DNA of 64,000 bases, taken from Methylobacillus arboreus (GTDB lineage Bacteria > Pseudomonadota > Gammaproteobacteria > Burkholderiales > Methylophilaceae). Under the pieces are notes generated by a model. The model saw only the letters and a list, made by a program, of their open reading frames with translations, searched no databases and was not told where the DNA came from. Position numbers and translations under genes: made by a program. This document shows, piece by piece, positions 10,648-20,077 of the stretch (position 1 is its first letter; each line of letters opens with the position of its first letter). The DNA lies in assembly GCF_020532725.1 (NCBI RefSeq), contig NZ_JAJAVC010000006.1, forward strand, positions 496,001-560,000, read 5' to 3'.

Positions 10648-11292
10648 ATGCCTCGCAGAGTCAAAACCCCGGAACAACGCCAACACCTGAAAATGCTGAT
10701 ACTGGATGCGGCACGCCAGTTGTTTGTGGAGCGCGGTATTGAGGCTGTTTCCATGCGCGAGATTGCCAAGCGCACAGCCTACTCTCCCACGACAATCTAC
10801 CTGCACTTTGTTGACAAGAACGACTTGCTGCAAACCCTGTGCGATCACGATTTCAGGATTCTCTCCAAGGATCTGCAAAGCATTCACACCGATGCCAGCC
10901 AGGATGCGGTCGAGCAACTTCAGGCACTATGCCGCGCTTACTCCCGCTATGCGCTGACCTACCCCAACCATTACCGTTTCATGTTCATGACGCCAAAGCC
11001 TGTTACCAGCAAGGACAAATCCAAGGTTCACCATGGCAATGTCGAGCAGGATGCCTATGCACTACTGCGCTTCATGGTCAAACAGGCATTCGAGCAACAG
11101 GTATTCCGCCCTGAACTACACAATATAGAGCTGATTGCCCAGACGCTCTGGGCCGGGATTCATGGGGTATGCGCATTGCAAATCAGCATGGCTGACGACG
11201 ACTGGGTGGACTGGCAGCCGATAGAACAACGCGTCACCCTCATGCAAGACACCATGATTCAAGGCCTGACCAGGCCTCATCCTGCCCACTAG
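10648..11292 (+). CDS. TetR/AcrR family repressor of the RND efflux operon
   Basis: A 214-residue regulator. The N-terminal helix-turn-helix is canonical (LILDAARQLFVERGIEAVSMREIAKRTAYSPTTIYLHFVDKNDLL, about residues 17-60). The C-terminal half is the variable ligand-sensing domain. It is the first gene of an operon with a membrane-fusion lipoprotein, an RND pump and a TolC-type channel, so it very likely represses these until a drug or solvent-like ligand binds. The palindrome at 10591-10611 inside the promoter is its probable operator. The start codon has little Shine-Dalgarno sequence in front of it. Confidence 0.92.
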   Translation: MPRRVKTPEQRQHLKMLILDAARQLFVERGIEAVSMREIAKRTAYSPTTIYLHFVDKNDLLQTLCDHDFRILSKDLQSIHTDASQDAVEQLQALCRAYSRYALTYPNHYRFMFMTPKPVTSKDKSKVHHGNVEQDAYALLRFMVKQAFEQQVFRPELHNIELIAQTLWAGIHGVCALQISMADDDWVDWQPIEQRVTLMQDTMIQGLTRPHPAH

Positions 11293-11300
11293 GTATAGAT

Positions 11301-12452
11301 ATGCCCCAAAAGCCCGCCCTGCACATGCCATCTTCGCCAGCAAGCCCCAACTTTATAGGTAACAACAGGTATTTCAGGCTGCCCTGTACCATGTGGCTGC
11401 TCAGCCTGACCCTGTCTCTACTTGCCGCTTGCCAGAAACCCGCCCCGGAAGCACCCCCACCGCGGCCTGCACTGGTAATGAAAGTAGAAGCCGCCGATGA
11501 CATCAACCATGGCCAGTGGCTGACGGGCGAGGTACGCCCGCGCTATGAGTCGGCGCAAGGTTTCCGCATCGCCGGCAAGATTGTCCAGCGTTATGCGGAA
11601 GTAGGTGATCACGTCAAAAAAGGACAAGTACTTGCCAGGCTGGACGCAGAGGACAACAACCTCTCCCTTGCTGCAGCCCAGGCTGCCCTGCATGCCGCAG
11701 AGGCCGAACTGGCCCTGGCCGAGGCGGATAGCAAGCGCCAGCGCCAGCTCTTTGAGCAGCGCTTTATTTCCGCCGCTGCGCTGGACTCGGTGGAAACACG
11801 CCTGAAATCCACCAATGCCCAGGTGCAGCAGGCCAGGGCCCAGGCCAGGGTAGCAAGCAACCAGGCGCAATACACCACACTGACGGCAGAGCGCGATGGG
11901 GTGATCACCGCGATCAATGCAGAGCCTGGCCAGGTGGTCAGTGCCGGGCAGACCATCGCGCGTGTTGCGGTGCCGGGCATACTGGAGGTGCAGGTTGCCA
12001 TCCCTGAATCCCGCATGCAGAACCGGCATGCAGGAGATAGCGCTGTCATCCGCCTTTGGTCGCACCGTGAGCAGGCTTATCAGGGCCGCATCAGGGAAAT
12101 AGCACCCGCCGCTGATCCATCCACCCGCACCTTCCAGACCCAGGTATCGTTGCTGGATCCCGATGAGAACGTACAGATCGGCATGACGGCGGGAGTCAGG
12201 CTGGACGACCACCAGCATGGCTTTGTGCTACCCAGCACCGCTGTCTCCCAGCAAAACGGCCAGGCGGAAGTCTGGGTTGTTGACGCCGACAACCAGGTAC
12301 GTCCGCAGGCTGTCAGCATAGGCAGCTATAGCGAGCAAGGGGTCAGCATTCTTTCCGGCCTCAACGGCGGCGAAACTATCGTGGTCACCGGCGTGCACAC
12401 CCTCACTGACGGGCAGGTCGTCACCCCGGTCAATACCGAGGTTGACCAATGA
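11301..12452 (+). CDS. RND efflux membrane-fusion lipoprotein
   Basis: Periplasmic adaptor of a tripartite pump. The 383-residue product has a lipobox LLAAC at about residues 41-45, after a hydrophobic stretch MWLLSLTLSL, so mature acylation on Cys is expected. It continues with the barrel-sandwich half GKIVQRYAEVGDHVKKGQVLARLD, a coiled-coil hairpin of about 90 residues (AAQAALHAAEAELALAEADSKRQ onward), the second lipoyl half GVITAINAEPGQVVSAGQTI, and a C-terminal beta-barrel. A start at ATG 11391 would give a more ordinary signal peptide, but AGGT at 11291-11294 supports 11301. The stop overlaps the pump start by four bases. Confidence 0.92.
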   Translation: MPQKPALHMPSSPASPNFIGNNRYFRLPCTMWLLSLTLSLLAACQKPAPEAPPPRPALVMKVEAADDINHGQWLTGEVRPRYESAQGFRIAGKIVQRYAEVGDHVKKGQVLARLDAEDNNLSLAAAQAALHAAEAELALAEADSKRQRQLFEQRFISAAALDSVETRLKSTNAQVQQARAQARVASNQAQYTTLTAERDGVITAINAEPGQVVSAGQTIARVAVPGILEVQVAIPESRMQNRHAGDSAVIRLWSHREQAYQGRIREIAPAADPSTRTFQTQVSLLDPDENVQIGMTAGVRLDDHQHGFVLPSTAVSQQNGQAEVWVVDADNQVRPQAVSIGSYSEQGVSILSGLNGGETIVVTGVHTLTDGQVVTPVNTEVDQ

Positions 12453-15400
12453 GCGAACAACGCGGTCATTTCAACCTTTCCGACTGGGCCCTGCACCATC
12501 GCAGCCTGGTGCTTTACTTCATGCTGGCACTCACCATTGCCGGCATGCTCGCCTACACCAAGCTCGGGCAGTCTGAAGACCCGCCCTTCACCTTTAAGGT
12601 CATGGTGGTGCGTACCTTGTGGGCCGGCGCCAGTGCCCATGAAGTGGAACAACAGGTAACGGACAAGCTGGAAAAGAAACTGCAGGAACTGCCTCACCTG
12701 GATATCCTGCGCAGCTATTCCCGCCCGGGCGAATCGCTGATTTTCATCCTCGCCAGGGACGATACGCCACCCAAAGCCGTGCCTGATGTCTGGTACCAAG
12801 CCAGAAAAAAGATAGGCGACATCCGCAACACTTTGCCCGACGGGGTGCAGGGGCCATGGTTCAACGACGAGTTCGGCGATGTCTATGGCAACCTCTATGC
12901 CCTGCATGGCGATGGCTACGACTATGCCGAACTGAAGAACCAGGCCGAATCCATCCGCAGCGAATTGCTCAGGATCAAGGATGTCGCCAAGGTCGAGTTT
13001 TTTGGCGAGCAGCCGCAGCGCATCTATATCGAACTGGCCAATGCCAAGCTGGCAACCCTGGGTATCAGCACCGGCACCCTGCTGGATACGCTGAAACAGC
13101 AGAATCAAGTTAACAGCGCTGGGGCTTACGACAGCGGGCCGGAACATATCCGCATTGCCGTCAGCGGGCGCTTTGACCGGTTGGACAACTTGCGCGAGCT
13201 GAAACTGCGGGCCAATGGCAATGAGTTCCGCCTGGGTGATATTGCGAAAATCTACCGTGGGTTTGAAGATCCGCCTACCTCGCGCGTACGCTTCATGGGC
13301 AAGGAAACCCTGCTGCTGGGCGTAGCCATGAACCATGGCGGCGATATCATTCAACTGGGCCGCGCACTGGATAATGCCACCACCCGCATCAGCGTCCAGT
13401 TGCCCGTGGGCTTGAACCTGGATACCGTGTCTTCACAACCTAGGGCCGTCGTCAGGTCCGTCAATGATTTTGTGCATTCACTGATAGAAGCGCTGGTGAT
13501 TGTGCTGGGCGTCAGCCTGCTGTCACTGGGTCTGCGTACGGGCATTGTCGTCGCCATTGTCATCCCGGTAGTGCTGGCCATTACCTTCCTGCTGATGGAA
13601 ATATTCGGCGTGGGCCTGCACAAGATTTCGCTGGGCGCATTAATCCTGGCGCTGGGCCTGCTGGTGGACGATGCCATTATTGCCGTGGAAATGATGGCAT
13701 CGAAAATGGAACAGGGCTGGGAGCGCATGAAAGCCGCCTCGTTTGCCTTCACCTCCACGGCCATCCCCATGCTGACCGGCACGCTGGTCACCGTGGCAGG
13801 GTTCCTGCCGATTGCCATCGCCGAATCCGCCACCGGTGAATACACCCGCTCCATCTTCCAGGTTTCGGCCATTGCCCTGCTGGTTTCCTGGATTGCGGCA
13901 GTGATCCTTGTGCCCTACCTCGGCTATTACCTGCTGCCTGACTATCGGCAGCAAGCAGCCAAGCCGCCTTCACGCGCGGCCCGTTGGCTGCAACGCATCG
14001 CTCCTGGCCTGAACCGATACCTGGCAGCACGCAAGCAGCAACACCTGCAACATATAGGGGCCGGCGAACATGCCAACATTTACGACTCGCGGTTCTATCA
14101 ACGCCTGCGCCGCCTGATCACGCAGTGCGTACGCCACCGTTGGATCGTCATCACGACCACATTGGCACTGTTCATCGCCTCGGTGGTTGGCTTTGGCCTG
14201 GTGCAGCAACAGTTTTTCCCTGATTCCACTCGGCCCGAATTGATTGTCGACCTGCGCCTGGCGGAAGGCTCCTCGTATGCCGCCACCGATGCGGAGGTCA
14301 AAAAGCTGGAGCAATGGCTGCAGCAACAGTCCGGCATAGAAAACTATGTGGCCTATATTGGCAGCGGCAGCCCGCGTTTCTACCTGCCGCTGGACCAGCA
14401 ATTGTCACAACGCAGCTTTGCCCAGTTCGTCATCCTGACGGCAGGCGATGCGCAACGCGAGGCCCTGCGCAGCAAGCTGCTGCACTTGTTCGACACTGAC
14501 TTCCCTGCCCTGAGGGCCTCGGTGTTGCGCCTGGAGAACGGGCCGCCGGTCGGTTTTCCGGTGCAATTCCGCGTTTCCGGCCCTGAAGTGGAGAAAATCC
14601 GCGACATCAGCCACCAGGTGGCAGATATCATGCGCAGCAACGCCAACCTCACCAATGTGCAACTGGATTGGGAAGAGCCAAGCAAGGTCATGAAGGTGGA
14701 AGTGGATCAATCCAAGGCCAGGCTGTTGGGCGTCAGTTCCACTGATATTGCCAACCTGCTCAATGCCGCAATGCGCGGGCTGTATGTCACCGAGTACCGT
14801 GACGGCATAGAGCGCATAGACCTCGTGCTCCGCGGTGATACATTGGAGCGCACCCACCTCTCGCACCTGTCCGAACTGATGGTGCCCACCAGCGCCGGCA
14901 CCAGTGTTCCGCTCTCGCAACTGGCCACCATCACCCCTGGCTTTGAAGATGCCGTGATCTGGCGCCGCAACCGCGTCCCCACCATCACCGTTCGAGCAAA
15001 CCTGATCGGCCACTTGCAAGCCCCAGTTGTTTCCGAGCAGGTGGAAAAGAAACTGGCCGATATCCGCCAGCACCTGCCAGTGGGATATGACCTGCAAACC
15101 GGCGGCGCGGTCGAGGAGTCAGCCAAGGGCGGCCAATCGGTAGCAGCCGGGCTGCCACTGTTTATTTTTGCCATGCTGACCATTCTCATGCTGCAACTGC
15201 AGAGTTTCTCGCGCACCATGCTGGTGTTATTGACCGCGCCGCTGGGCCTGATCGGCGTCACCATCGCCCTGCTGATATTCGACAAGCCATTCGGTTTTGT
15301 CGCCATGTTGGGCACCATTGCGCTATCGGGCATGATCATGCGTAATTCCGTGATCCTGGTAGATCAGATCGAACAGGACAAGCGTGCCGGCAAGCCGGAA

Positions 15401-15637
15401 TGGGAAGCGATTGTCGAATCCGCCGTGCGCCGCTTCCGTCCCATCATGCTCACAGCGGCAGCCGCCATCCTGGCGATGATCCCGCTCACCAGGAACACAT
15501 TTTTCGGCCCCATGGCCGTCGCCATCATGGGAGGCTTGACCGTGGCCACCGTGCTGACGATATTGTCCCTGCCCGCGCTATATGCCGCCTGGTATCGGGT
15601 TAGAATGCCGGACAATCAATCCCTGACACGGTATTAA
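12449..15637 (+). CDS. RND efflux pump inner-membrane transporter
   Basis: Proton-driven exporter of the AcrB/HAE type, 1062 residues. It has the twelve-helix, two-large-loop plan: TM1 near residues 18-35, the first periplasmic loop, a central TM block (LIEALVIVLGVSLLSLGL, then LALGLLVDDAIIAVEMM with the paired Asp of TM4), a second loop, and the C-terminal TM block (LFIFAMLTILMLQLQSFSR, then IALSGMIMRNSVILVDQIEQD). The DD pair in TM4 marks it as a drug-type rather than metal-type RND protein. The ATG overlaps the adaptor stop (ATGA), so the two are translationally coupled. The substrate is not predictable from sequence. Confidence 0.95.
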   Translation: MSEQRGHFNLSDWALHHRSLVLYFMLALTIAGMLAYTKLGQSEDPPFTFKVMVVRTLWAGASAHEVEQQVTDKLEKKLQELPHLDILRSYSRPGESLIFILARDDTPPKAVPDVWYQARKKIGDIRNTLPDGVQGPWFNDEFGDVYGNLYALHGDGYDYAELKNQAESIRSELLRIKDVAKVEFFGEQPQRIYIELANAKLATLGISTGTLLDTLKQQNQVNSAGAYDSGPEHIRIAVSGRFDRLDNLRELKLRANGNEFRLGDIAKIYRGFEDPPTSRVRFMGKETLLLGVAMNHGGDIIQLGRALDNATTRISVQLPVGLNLDTVSSQPRAVVRSVNDFVHSLIEALVIVLGVSLLSLGLRTGIVVAIVIPVVLAITFLLMEIFGVGLHKISLGALILALGLLVDDAIIAVEMMASKMEQGWERMKAASFAFTSTAIPMLTGTLVTVAGFLPIAIAESATGEYTRSIFQVSAIALLVSWIAAVILVPYLGYYLLPDYRQQAAKPPSRAARWLQRIAPGLNRYLAARKQQHLQHIGAGEHANIYDSRFYQRLRRLITQCVRHRWIVITTTLALFIASVVGFGLVQQQFFPDSTRPELIVDLRLAEGSSYAATDAEVKKLEQWLQQQSGIENYVAYIGSGSPRFYLPLDQQLSQRSFAQFVILTAGDAQREALRSKLLHLFDTDFPALRASVLRLENGPPVGFPVQFRVSGPEVEKIRDISHQVADIMRSNANLTNVQLDWEEPSKVMKVEVDQSKARLLGVSSTDIANLLNAAMRGLYVTEYRDGIERIDLVLRGDTLERTHLSHLSELMVPTSAGTSVPLSQLATITPGFEDAVIWRRNRVPTITVRANLIGHLQAPVVSEQVEKKLADIRQHLPVGYDLQTGGAVEESAKGGQSVAAGLPLFIFAMLTILMLQLQSFSRTMLVLLTAPLGLIGVTIALLIFDKPFGFVAMLGTIALSGMIMRNSVILVDQIEQDKRAGKPEWEAIVESAVRRFRPIMLTAAAAILAMIPLTRNTFFGPMAVAIMGGLTVATVLTILSLPALYAAWYRVRMPDNQSLTRY

Positions 15638-15660
15638 CAGACTTTCCAGAGATCAATACC

Positions 15661-17034
15661 ATGAGAGTTACTCACATCCATACCCGCCTGTTCATCCTCG
15701 CAATGGCTGGCCTGATCTCATGTCAGGCGCAGGCTGAAAACGGACAGAACCTGCTTGATATCTACGAAATTGCACTATCCAGTGATCCCACGCTCGCGGC
15801 AGCGCGCAGCGGTAACCTGGCGGCACAGGAAAAGATCGAACAGGGCAAGGCCTTGTACCGGCCCACAGTCAACTTCACGACTGAGGCCAGCCATTCCGAG
15901 ACCGACATCCGCTACCTGGGCGACAACGCCATTTTCCGCAACGCCGGGCGTGAATCCTTTGAAGTATTCGGCTTTGGCGTTAACTTCACCCAGCCTATCC
16001 TGCGCAAGGAAAACTGGGTGCAATACAAGCAGGCGCAAACCCAGGTTTCGCAGGCGGACAAGCAGTTGATGCTGTCACAGCAAGACCTGATGCTACGCAG
16101 TGCGCAAGCCTATTTTGACGTGTTGATGGCACAGGACCAGATCGACCTCATCAACAGCCAGAAAGCTGCCATTGCCGAGCAATTGGAACAAGCCAAGGCC
16201 AATTTTGAAGTAGGCACTGCCACTATCACGGATGTGAATGAAGCACAGGCAAGGTTCGACCTGCTCAAAGCGCAGGAAATCACCGTGCACAATGATTACG
16301 AGGTGCGCAAGCGCGCGGTGCAGGCCATCATTGGCCGCCTGCCGGAACGCCTCGCCACGGTACGGCAAGACCTGCAAACGCGGCCACCGCAGCCTCTTGA
16401 TATGGAACAATGGGTAACCCTTGCGGCACAGAACAATCTGGAACTCAGCATTCAACAGGAGGCCTTGCAGCTTGCCAGCCAGGAAGTCGAGCGCATGAAC
16501 GCAGGCCACTGGCCCACACTGGATATGGTGGGCAGCTATGCAGATACCCGCTCAGGCGGCAGCCCGAATGGTTTCGGCACTGATTTGCAGAATGCCACCA
16601 TCGGCCTCAGGCTGAATATCCCGCTCTACCAGGGCGGCGCCATCAGTTCGCGTGTGCGCGAAGCCATTTCCAACCAACAAAAAGCTATGGATGAAGTCGA
16701 GGCCGCGCGCAGAAAATCGGAGTTGGATACGCGCCAGGCCTATCTCAGCCTGACCGGCAGCGTGGCACAGGTGCAAGCCTATGAACAGGCACTCAATTCA
16801 AGCCAGAGCCAGCTTGATTCCACCAACCTGGGATATGAAGTCGGCGTGCGCAACAGCGTGGATGTGCTCAATGCCCAGCAGCAACTCTTCACCGCCAAGC
16901 GCGACCTGCTGCAATCGCGCTATGGCTATCTCATGAATGTGCTCAGGCTCAAGTATGCCATCGGGCTCCTGAACGAGGCCGACCTTGCCGAAGTCAACGA
17001 GCGCCTGGTCGTCACCAGCAGCCTGTCGCAATAA
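15661..17034 (+). CDS. TolC family outer-membrane channel
   Basis: Outer-membrane exit duct of the pump, 457 residues. It starts with a cleavable signal peptide (about residues 1-25, ending SCQAQA). Two TolC repeats follow, each with long helices, for example QAQTQVSQADKQLMLSQQDLMLRSAQAYFDVLMAQDQI and the matching second-half segment IPLYQGGAISSRVREAISNQQKAMDEVEAARR. The phrases DVNEAQARFDLLKAQEI and DVLNAQQQLFTAKRDLLQSRY are TolC hallmarks. It lies 23 bp after the pump gene and completes the operon. It looks like TolC itself (no lipobox) rather than the NodT lipoprotein class. Confidence 0.93.
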   Translation: MRVTHIHTRLFILAMAGLISCQAQAENGQNLLDIYEIALSSDPTLAAARSGNLAAQEKIEQGKALYRPTVNFTTEASHSETDIRYLGDNAIFRNAGRESFEVFGFGVNFTQPILRKENWVQYKQAQTQVSQADKQLMLSQQDLMLRSAQAYFDVLMAQDQIDLINSQKAAIAEQLEQAKANFEVGTATITDVNEAQARFDLLKAQEITVHNDYEVRKRAVQAIIGRLPERLATVRQDLQTRPPQPLDMEQWVTLAAQNNLELSIQQEALQLASQEVERMNAGHWPTLDMVGSYADTRSGGSPNGFGTDLQNATIGLRLNIPLYQGGAISSRVREAISNQQKAMDEVEAARRKSELDTRQAYLSLTGSVAQVQAYEQALNSSQSQLDSTNLGYEVGVRNSVDVLNAQQQLFTAKRDLLQSRYGYLMNVLRLKYAIGLLNEADLAEVNERLVVTSSLSQ

Positions 17035-17046
17035 CAGGAGCCACTC

Positions 17047-17604
17047 ATGCCCATTGCCCATCTCGCCATACGTGAGCAAAGCCAGCTGGTCATCGTCGAT
17101 GTGCAGGAAAAACTCGCAGCCGCCATGGCGGAAGACGCCATCGCCTCCCTTGCCCGCAACTGCGGCATCCTGCTGCAGGCCGCCGGTTTGCTGGAAATCC
17201 CGGTGATATACACCGAGCAGTATCCAAAGGGCCTTGGCTCCACGCTCGCGGAGTTCTCCCCGTGGCTGGAAAAGGCCGCCCGGGTGGAGAAAACCGCGTT
17301 CTCCTGCCATGCCGTGCCCGCCTTCCGCAGCCAGCTCACGCGCGACCGGCCGCAACTTGTGCTCGCGGGCATGGAGGCGCATATCTGCGTATTGCAAACC
17401 GCGCTGCAATTACAGCAGCACGGTCACCAGGTGATCGTGGCGGAAGACGCAGTGCTCTCGCGCCATCCGGCCAACAAGGCCAATGCCCTGCAACGCCTGC
17501 AGCAGGCCGGTGTTGTCGTGAGCAATACCGAATCCATCGTATTCGAGTGGTTGGAAAAAGCAGAAGGAGATGCCTTCAAGGCAATCTCGCGGCTTGTGAA
17601 ATAA
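17047..17604 (+). CDS. Isochorismatase-family cysteine hydrolase
   Basis: A 185-residue alpha/beta hydrolase. The family triad can be placed: Asp in LVIVDVQEKL (about 19), Lys in RVEKTAFSC (about 82), and the nucleophilic Cys in LAGMEAHICVLQTAL (about 117). The cis-peptide motif before the Cys (GMEAHIC) is of the YcaC/ISOC1-like type. It begins 12 bp after the tolC-like gene with a good AGGAG (17036-17040), so it may be read through from the efflux operon. It is one of three isochorismatase-fold proteins in this window. The substrate is unknown; nicotinamidase-like amide hydrolysis is possible. Confidence 0.85.
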   Translation: MPIAHLAIREQSQLVIVDVQEKLAAAMAEDAIASLARNCGILLQAAGLLEIPVIYTEQYPKGLGSTLAEFSPWLEKAARVEKTAFSCHAVPAFRSQLTRDRPQLVLAGMEAHICVLQTALQLQQHGHQVIVAEDAVLSRHPANKANALQRLQQAGVVVSNTESIVFEWLEKAEGDAFKAISRLVK

Positions 17605-17672
17605 AACATCGAAATGGGCAATGGCAGACGCAAGTCCCCAACGATGTCACTATCTCACTCTATGTTTAAGAG

Positions 17673-17688
17673 GGTGAACAGGCTCTAA
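17673..17688 (-). repeat. Gene-end motif, copy 2 (waaA)
   Basis: On the minus strand it reads TTAGAGCCTGTTCACC and contains the waaA TAG stop. It shares AGAGCCTGTTCACC-n-TCTT with copy 1. No second arm to form a hairpin was seen here. Confidence 0.6.
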
Positions 17689-18956
17689 GGCAAATACCGC
17701 GCCGCCATATCGGCAATGCGTCGGGTAGCGCCGCCCGCGCTGGTGCTGAACGCCAATGCCTTCCATCCCATGGACTGCCGCAGCTCCGGGTCACCAAACA
17801 GTCGCTGCAATGCGCGCGCAAGATCAGCCACATCTTGCACGCGCCAGGCAGCCTTGGCGTCGATAGCAAGCTCGGTGGCAGCTGCAAAATTGAACGTATG
17901 CGGGCCTATCAGCACCGGCTTCCCCATCGCGCTCGCCTCAATCAGGTTCTGCCCACCCAGCGGTTGCAGGCTGCCACCGATAAACGCCGCATCGCAGGCT
18001 GCATAGTAGGCAAACATTTCCCCCATGCTGTCGCCCAGCACCACCTGCACGCTTGCAGGCACAGCCGAATCCAGCCGGGAACGCCTCAGGAAATGGATGC
18101 CGCGTTTTGTCAGCAGGTTGGCGGCTTCGTCAAACCGTTGCGGATGGCGCGGCACGATCACCGTCAATAACTGCGGAATATTAGCCGCAGCCACCGCATC
18201 GAGGATAATGGCCTCCTCGCCATCGCGCGTGCTCGCAGCAAGAAATACCGGCCGCGCATTGCCGAAATAGCCGCGCAAGGTAGCGCCCAGTTCCGCGGCT
18301 GCCGCGGGCGGCGTGACGTCGAATTTGAGGTTGCCGGTCACCTCAACCGGCAGCTCTCCGTCACGGTCACTCGCCAATGCCTGCAAGCGTTCGGCATCCT
18401 GCACGGTCTGCGCGGCAATTGCCGTCAATTGCCGCAAGCCGTCGCCAGCCAAGCGTCCCAAACGCGCATAACCCTGCGCCGATTTTGCGGAAAGCCGCGC
18501 ATTGACCAGCAGGATGGGAATGTTGCGCGCCTTGCAGCCCGCAATCAGGTTGAACCACAACTCAGTTTCCATGAGCATGCCCAGCTTGGGCTGGAAATGC
18601 TTGAGGAAGCGCGCCACCGCGCCTGGCGTGTCATAAGGCAGGTAGCAGCGCAGCACGCCGTCGCCGAACAACTGCTGCCCGGCCTCGCGCCCGGTGGGCG
18701 TCGCATGGGTGATCAGAATCTGGTATTGCGGATAGCGCTGCTGCAATTCCTTGATGAGCGGCGCGGCGCCCCGGGTTTCACCCACCGATACGCAGTGCAT
18801 CCAGATAACGGGGCTCGTCACCGGTACCCGGAAAAACCCGAAGCGCTCCGCCCAATGCCGCAAATATTCCTGCTGGCGCAGGCCTCGCCAGAGCAAGCGC
18901 AATGGTGCAAAAGGCAATAAAAGGTAAATAAGCAGGGTATAAAGTGAACGCGGCAT
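17685..18956 (-). CDS. waaA: 3-deoxy-D-manno-octulosonic acid (Kdo) transferase WaaA
   Basis: Adds Kdo from CMP-Kdo to lipid A precursor, the first step of the lipopolysaccharide core. The 423-residue GT30 enzyme has an N-terminal membrane anchor (YTLLIYLLLPFAPLRLLWRG), then the conserved WAERFGFF and WMHCVSVGETRGAAPLIKELQ region with the catalytic Glu, MLMETELWFNLI, and the CMP-Kdo-binding C-terminal half (GSLQPLGGQNLIEASAMGKPVLIGPHTFNF). Length matches E. coli WaaA (425). It is convergent with the isochorismatase gene. Its TAG stop begins the short motif shared with the mutY and HlyD-like gene ends. Confidence 0.97.
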   Translation of the reverse strand: MPRSLYTLLIYLLLPFAPLRLLWRGLRQQEYLRHWAERFGFFRVPVTSPVIWMHCVSVGETRGAAPLIKELQQRYPQYQILITHATPTGREAGQQLFGDGVLRCYLPYDTPGAVARFLKHFQPKLGMLMETELWFNLIAGCKARNIPILLVNARLSAKSAQGYARLGRLAGDGLRQLTAIAAQTVQDAERLQALASDRDGELPVEVTGNLKFDVTPPAAAAELGATLRGYFGNARPVFLAASTRDGEEAIILDAVAAANIPQLLTVIVPRHPQRFDEAANLLTKRGIHFLRRSRLDSAVPASVQVVLGDSMGEMFAYYAACDAAFIGGSLQPLGGQNLIEASAMGKPVLIGPHTFNFAAATELAIDAKAAWRVQDVADLARALQRLFGDPELRQSMGWKALAFSTSAGGATRRIADMAARYLP

Positions 18957-19112
18957 GGCGCAATTTTCTCATGATTGCCGCCGACTTGTATAACATCTGG
19001 CCAGAAGGAAAGCATAATCACATAATCTGGGCACTAGCATGCTGCTTAAGTGAATGGCAAACATTCATCCATTGATGGCGACAACAGCACCCGACTCAAA
19101 AGAGGAGAGATC

Positions 19113-19703
19113 ATGATCACGACATTGCGAGACTTGAACGGGCTTGGCCAGACACCCGCATTATTGAAAGACTCGGCCCTGATTCTGATTGACTGCCAGA
19201 ACACCTACCGCGAAGGCCTCATGAAACTGGAAGGGGTGGAGCCTGCACTGGAAGAGGCCAAACGCTTGTTGGGGAAAGCACGCGAACTCAAGGTGCCCGT
19301 GATTCATATCCAGCATGATTCAGGCGAAGGAACACTATATGACATTCGCGCCCATATCGGCCAGATCGTGGATGTGGTCGCTCCCATTAAAAACGAAGTG
19401 GTCATTACCAAGCATTATCCCAACTCTTTTGTGGGAACGAACCTGGATGAAGTCTTGCAGGCCAACGGTATTAAAAGCATTGTGCTGGCGGGCTTTATGA
19501 CGCACATGTGCATCAATTCCACGGCGCATGGTGGCTTCAATCTTGGATATGCACCTACTATTGTCGCCAGTGCAACCGCAACCCGGGCGCTTCCCGGTGC
19601 GGATGGCACCATTATCCCAGCAGCCGAGGTACAGAAGGGGGCACTGGCCTCCACGCGGGATTTGTATGCCGGGATTGCCAATTCAGTGGATGAAGTAATT
19701 TAG
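19113..19703 (+). CDS. Isochorismatase-family cysteine hydrolase (second copy)
   Basis: A 196-residue member of the cysteine hydrolase family. The Asp is in ALILIDCQNTY, the Lys in VVITKHYPNSF, and the nucleophile in LAGFMTHMCINSTAHGG. The start at 19113 is chosen because AGAGGAGA lies 3-11 bases before it; an ATG-equivalent start 63 bp upstream has no ribosome site. This subgroup (GFMTHMCINSTA) is typical of StyA/PncA-like proteins found alone in Proteobacteria. It is not closely similar to the product at 17047-17604, so it is not a recent duplicate. The substrate is unknown. Confidence 0.87.
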   Translation: MITTLRDLNGLGQTPALLKDSALILIDCQNTYREGLMKLEGVEPALEEAKRLLGKARELKVPVIHIQHDSGEGTLYDIRAHIGQIVDVVAPIKNEVVITKHYPNSFVGTNLDEVLQANGIKSIVLAGFMTHMCINSTAHGGFNLGYAPTIVASATATRALPGADGTIIPAAEVQKGALASTRDLYAGIANSVDEVI

Positions 19704-19954
19704 GCGTAAAACAGCATGGAGGTTGAATGGGTTGCGACCACCTAGCCCCAACTCATCGCTCATGCCTGCTCACCTGTAATCTGAGTTGGTTGACACAGCC
19801 CATAACCCCCAGCAAACGATTTTCCACCATCAAAACAAAACGAAGCAAGGACTCACCCTGCTCCAAAGCATTGCACGCAAAAGGCATACGCCCAGCATGC
19901 CCTTTTTCGATGCATGACCGCCATCCTCATGCACCAAAAAACACGCTTGACCAA
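19704..19954. other. Non-coding stretch before nrdJa
   Basis: About 250 bp without a supportable gene between the hydrolase and the NrdR-like sites. I looked for a cobalamin riboswitch because the downstream enzyme uses B12 and found no B12 box. The short open frames here have no ribosome sites and no recognisable protein features. Confidence 0.5.
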
Positions 19955-19999
19955 CACAATAAAATGACATAACTTTGCATTCAATCACTACATGTTGTG
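19955..19999 (+). promoter_or_regulatory. Tandem NrdR-box-like sites upstream of nrdJa
   Basis: CACTACATGTTGTG (19986-19999) agrees with the NrdR-box pattern CACwAtATaTwGTG at 12 of 14 positions and is nearly palindromic. A weaker match, CACAATAAAATGAC (19955-19968), starts exactly 31 bp upstream, about three helical turns, as in known tandem NrdR boxes. NrdR represses ribonucleotide reductase genes when dATP is high. The second box is degenerate. Confidence 0.65.
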
Positions 20000-20077
20000 G
20001 TCAAACCGTGATCTGCAACAAAAGCCTGTGTATCCAGAAACGGCGCATCTAGCCACAAAAACTAAAGAGGAAATTCC

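Noticed and set aside
19704-20077. Cobalamin riboswitch upstream of nrdJa
   Set aside because: No B12 box (GCCACTG-type) or matching fold was found in the 374-bp gap.
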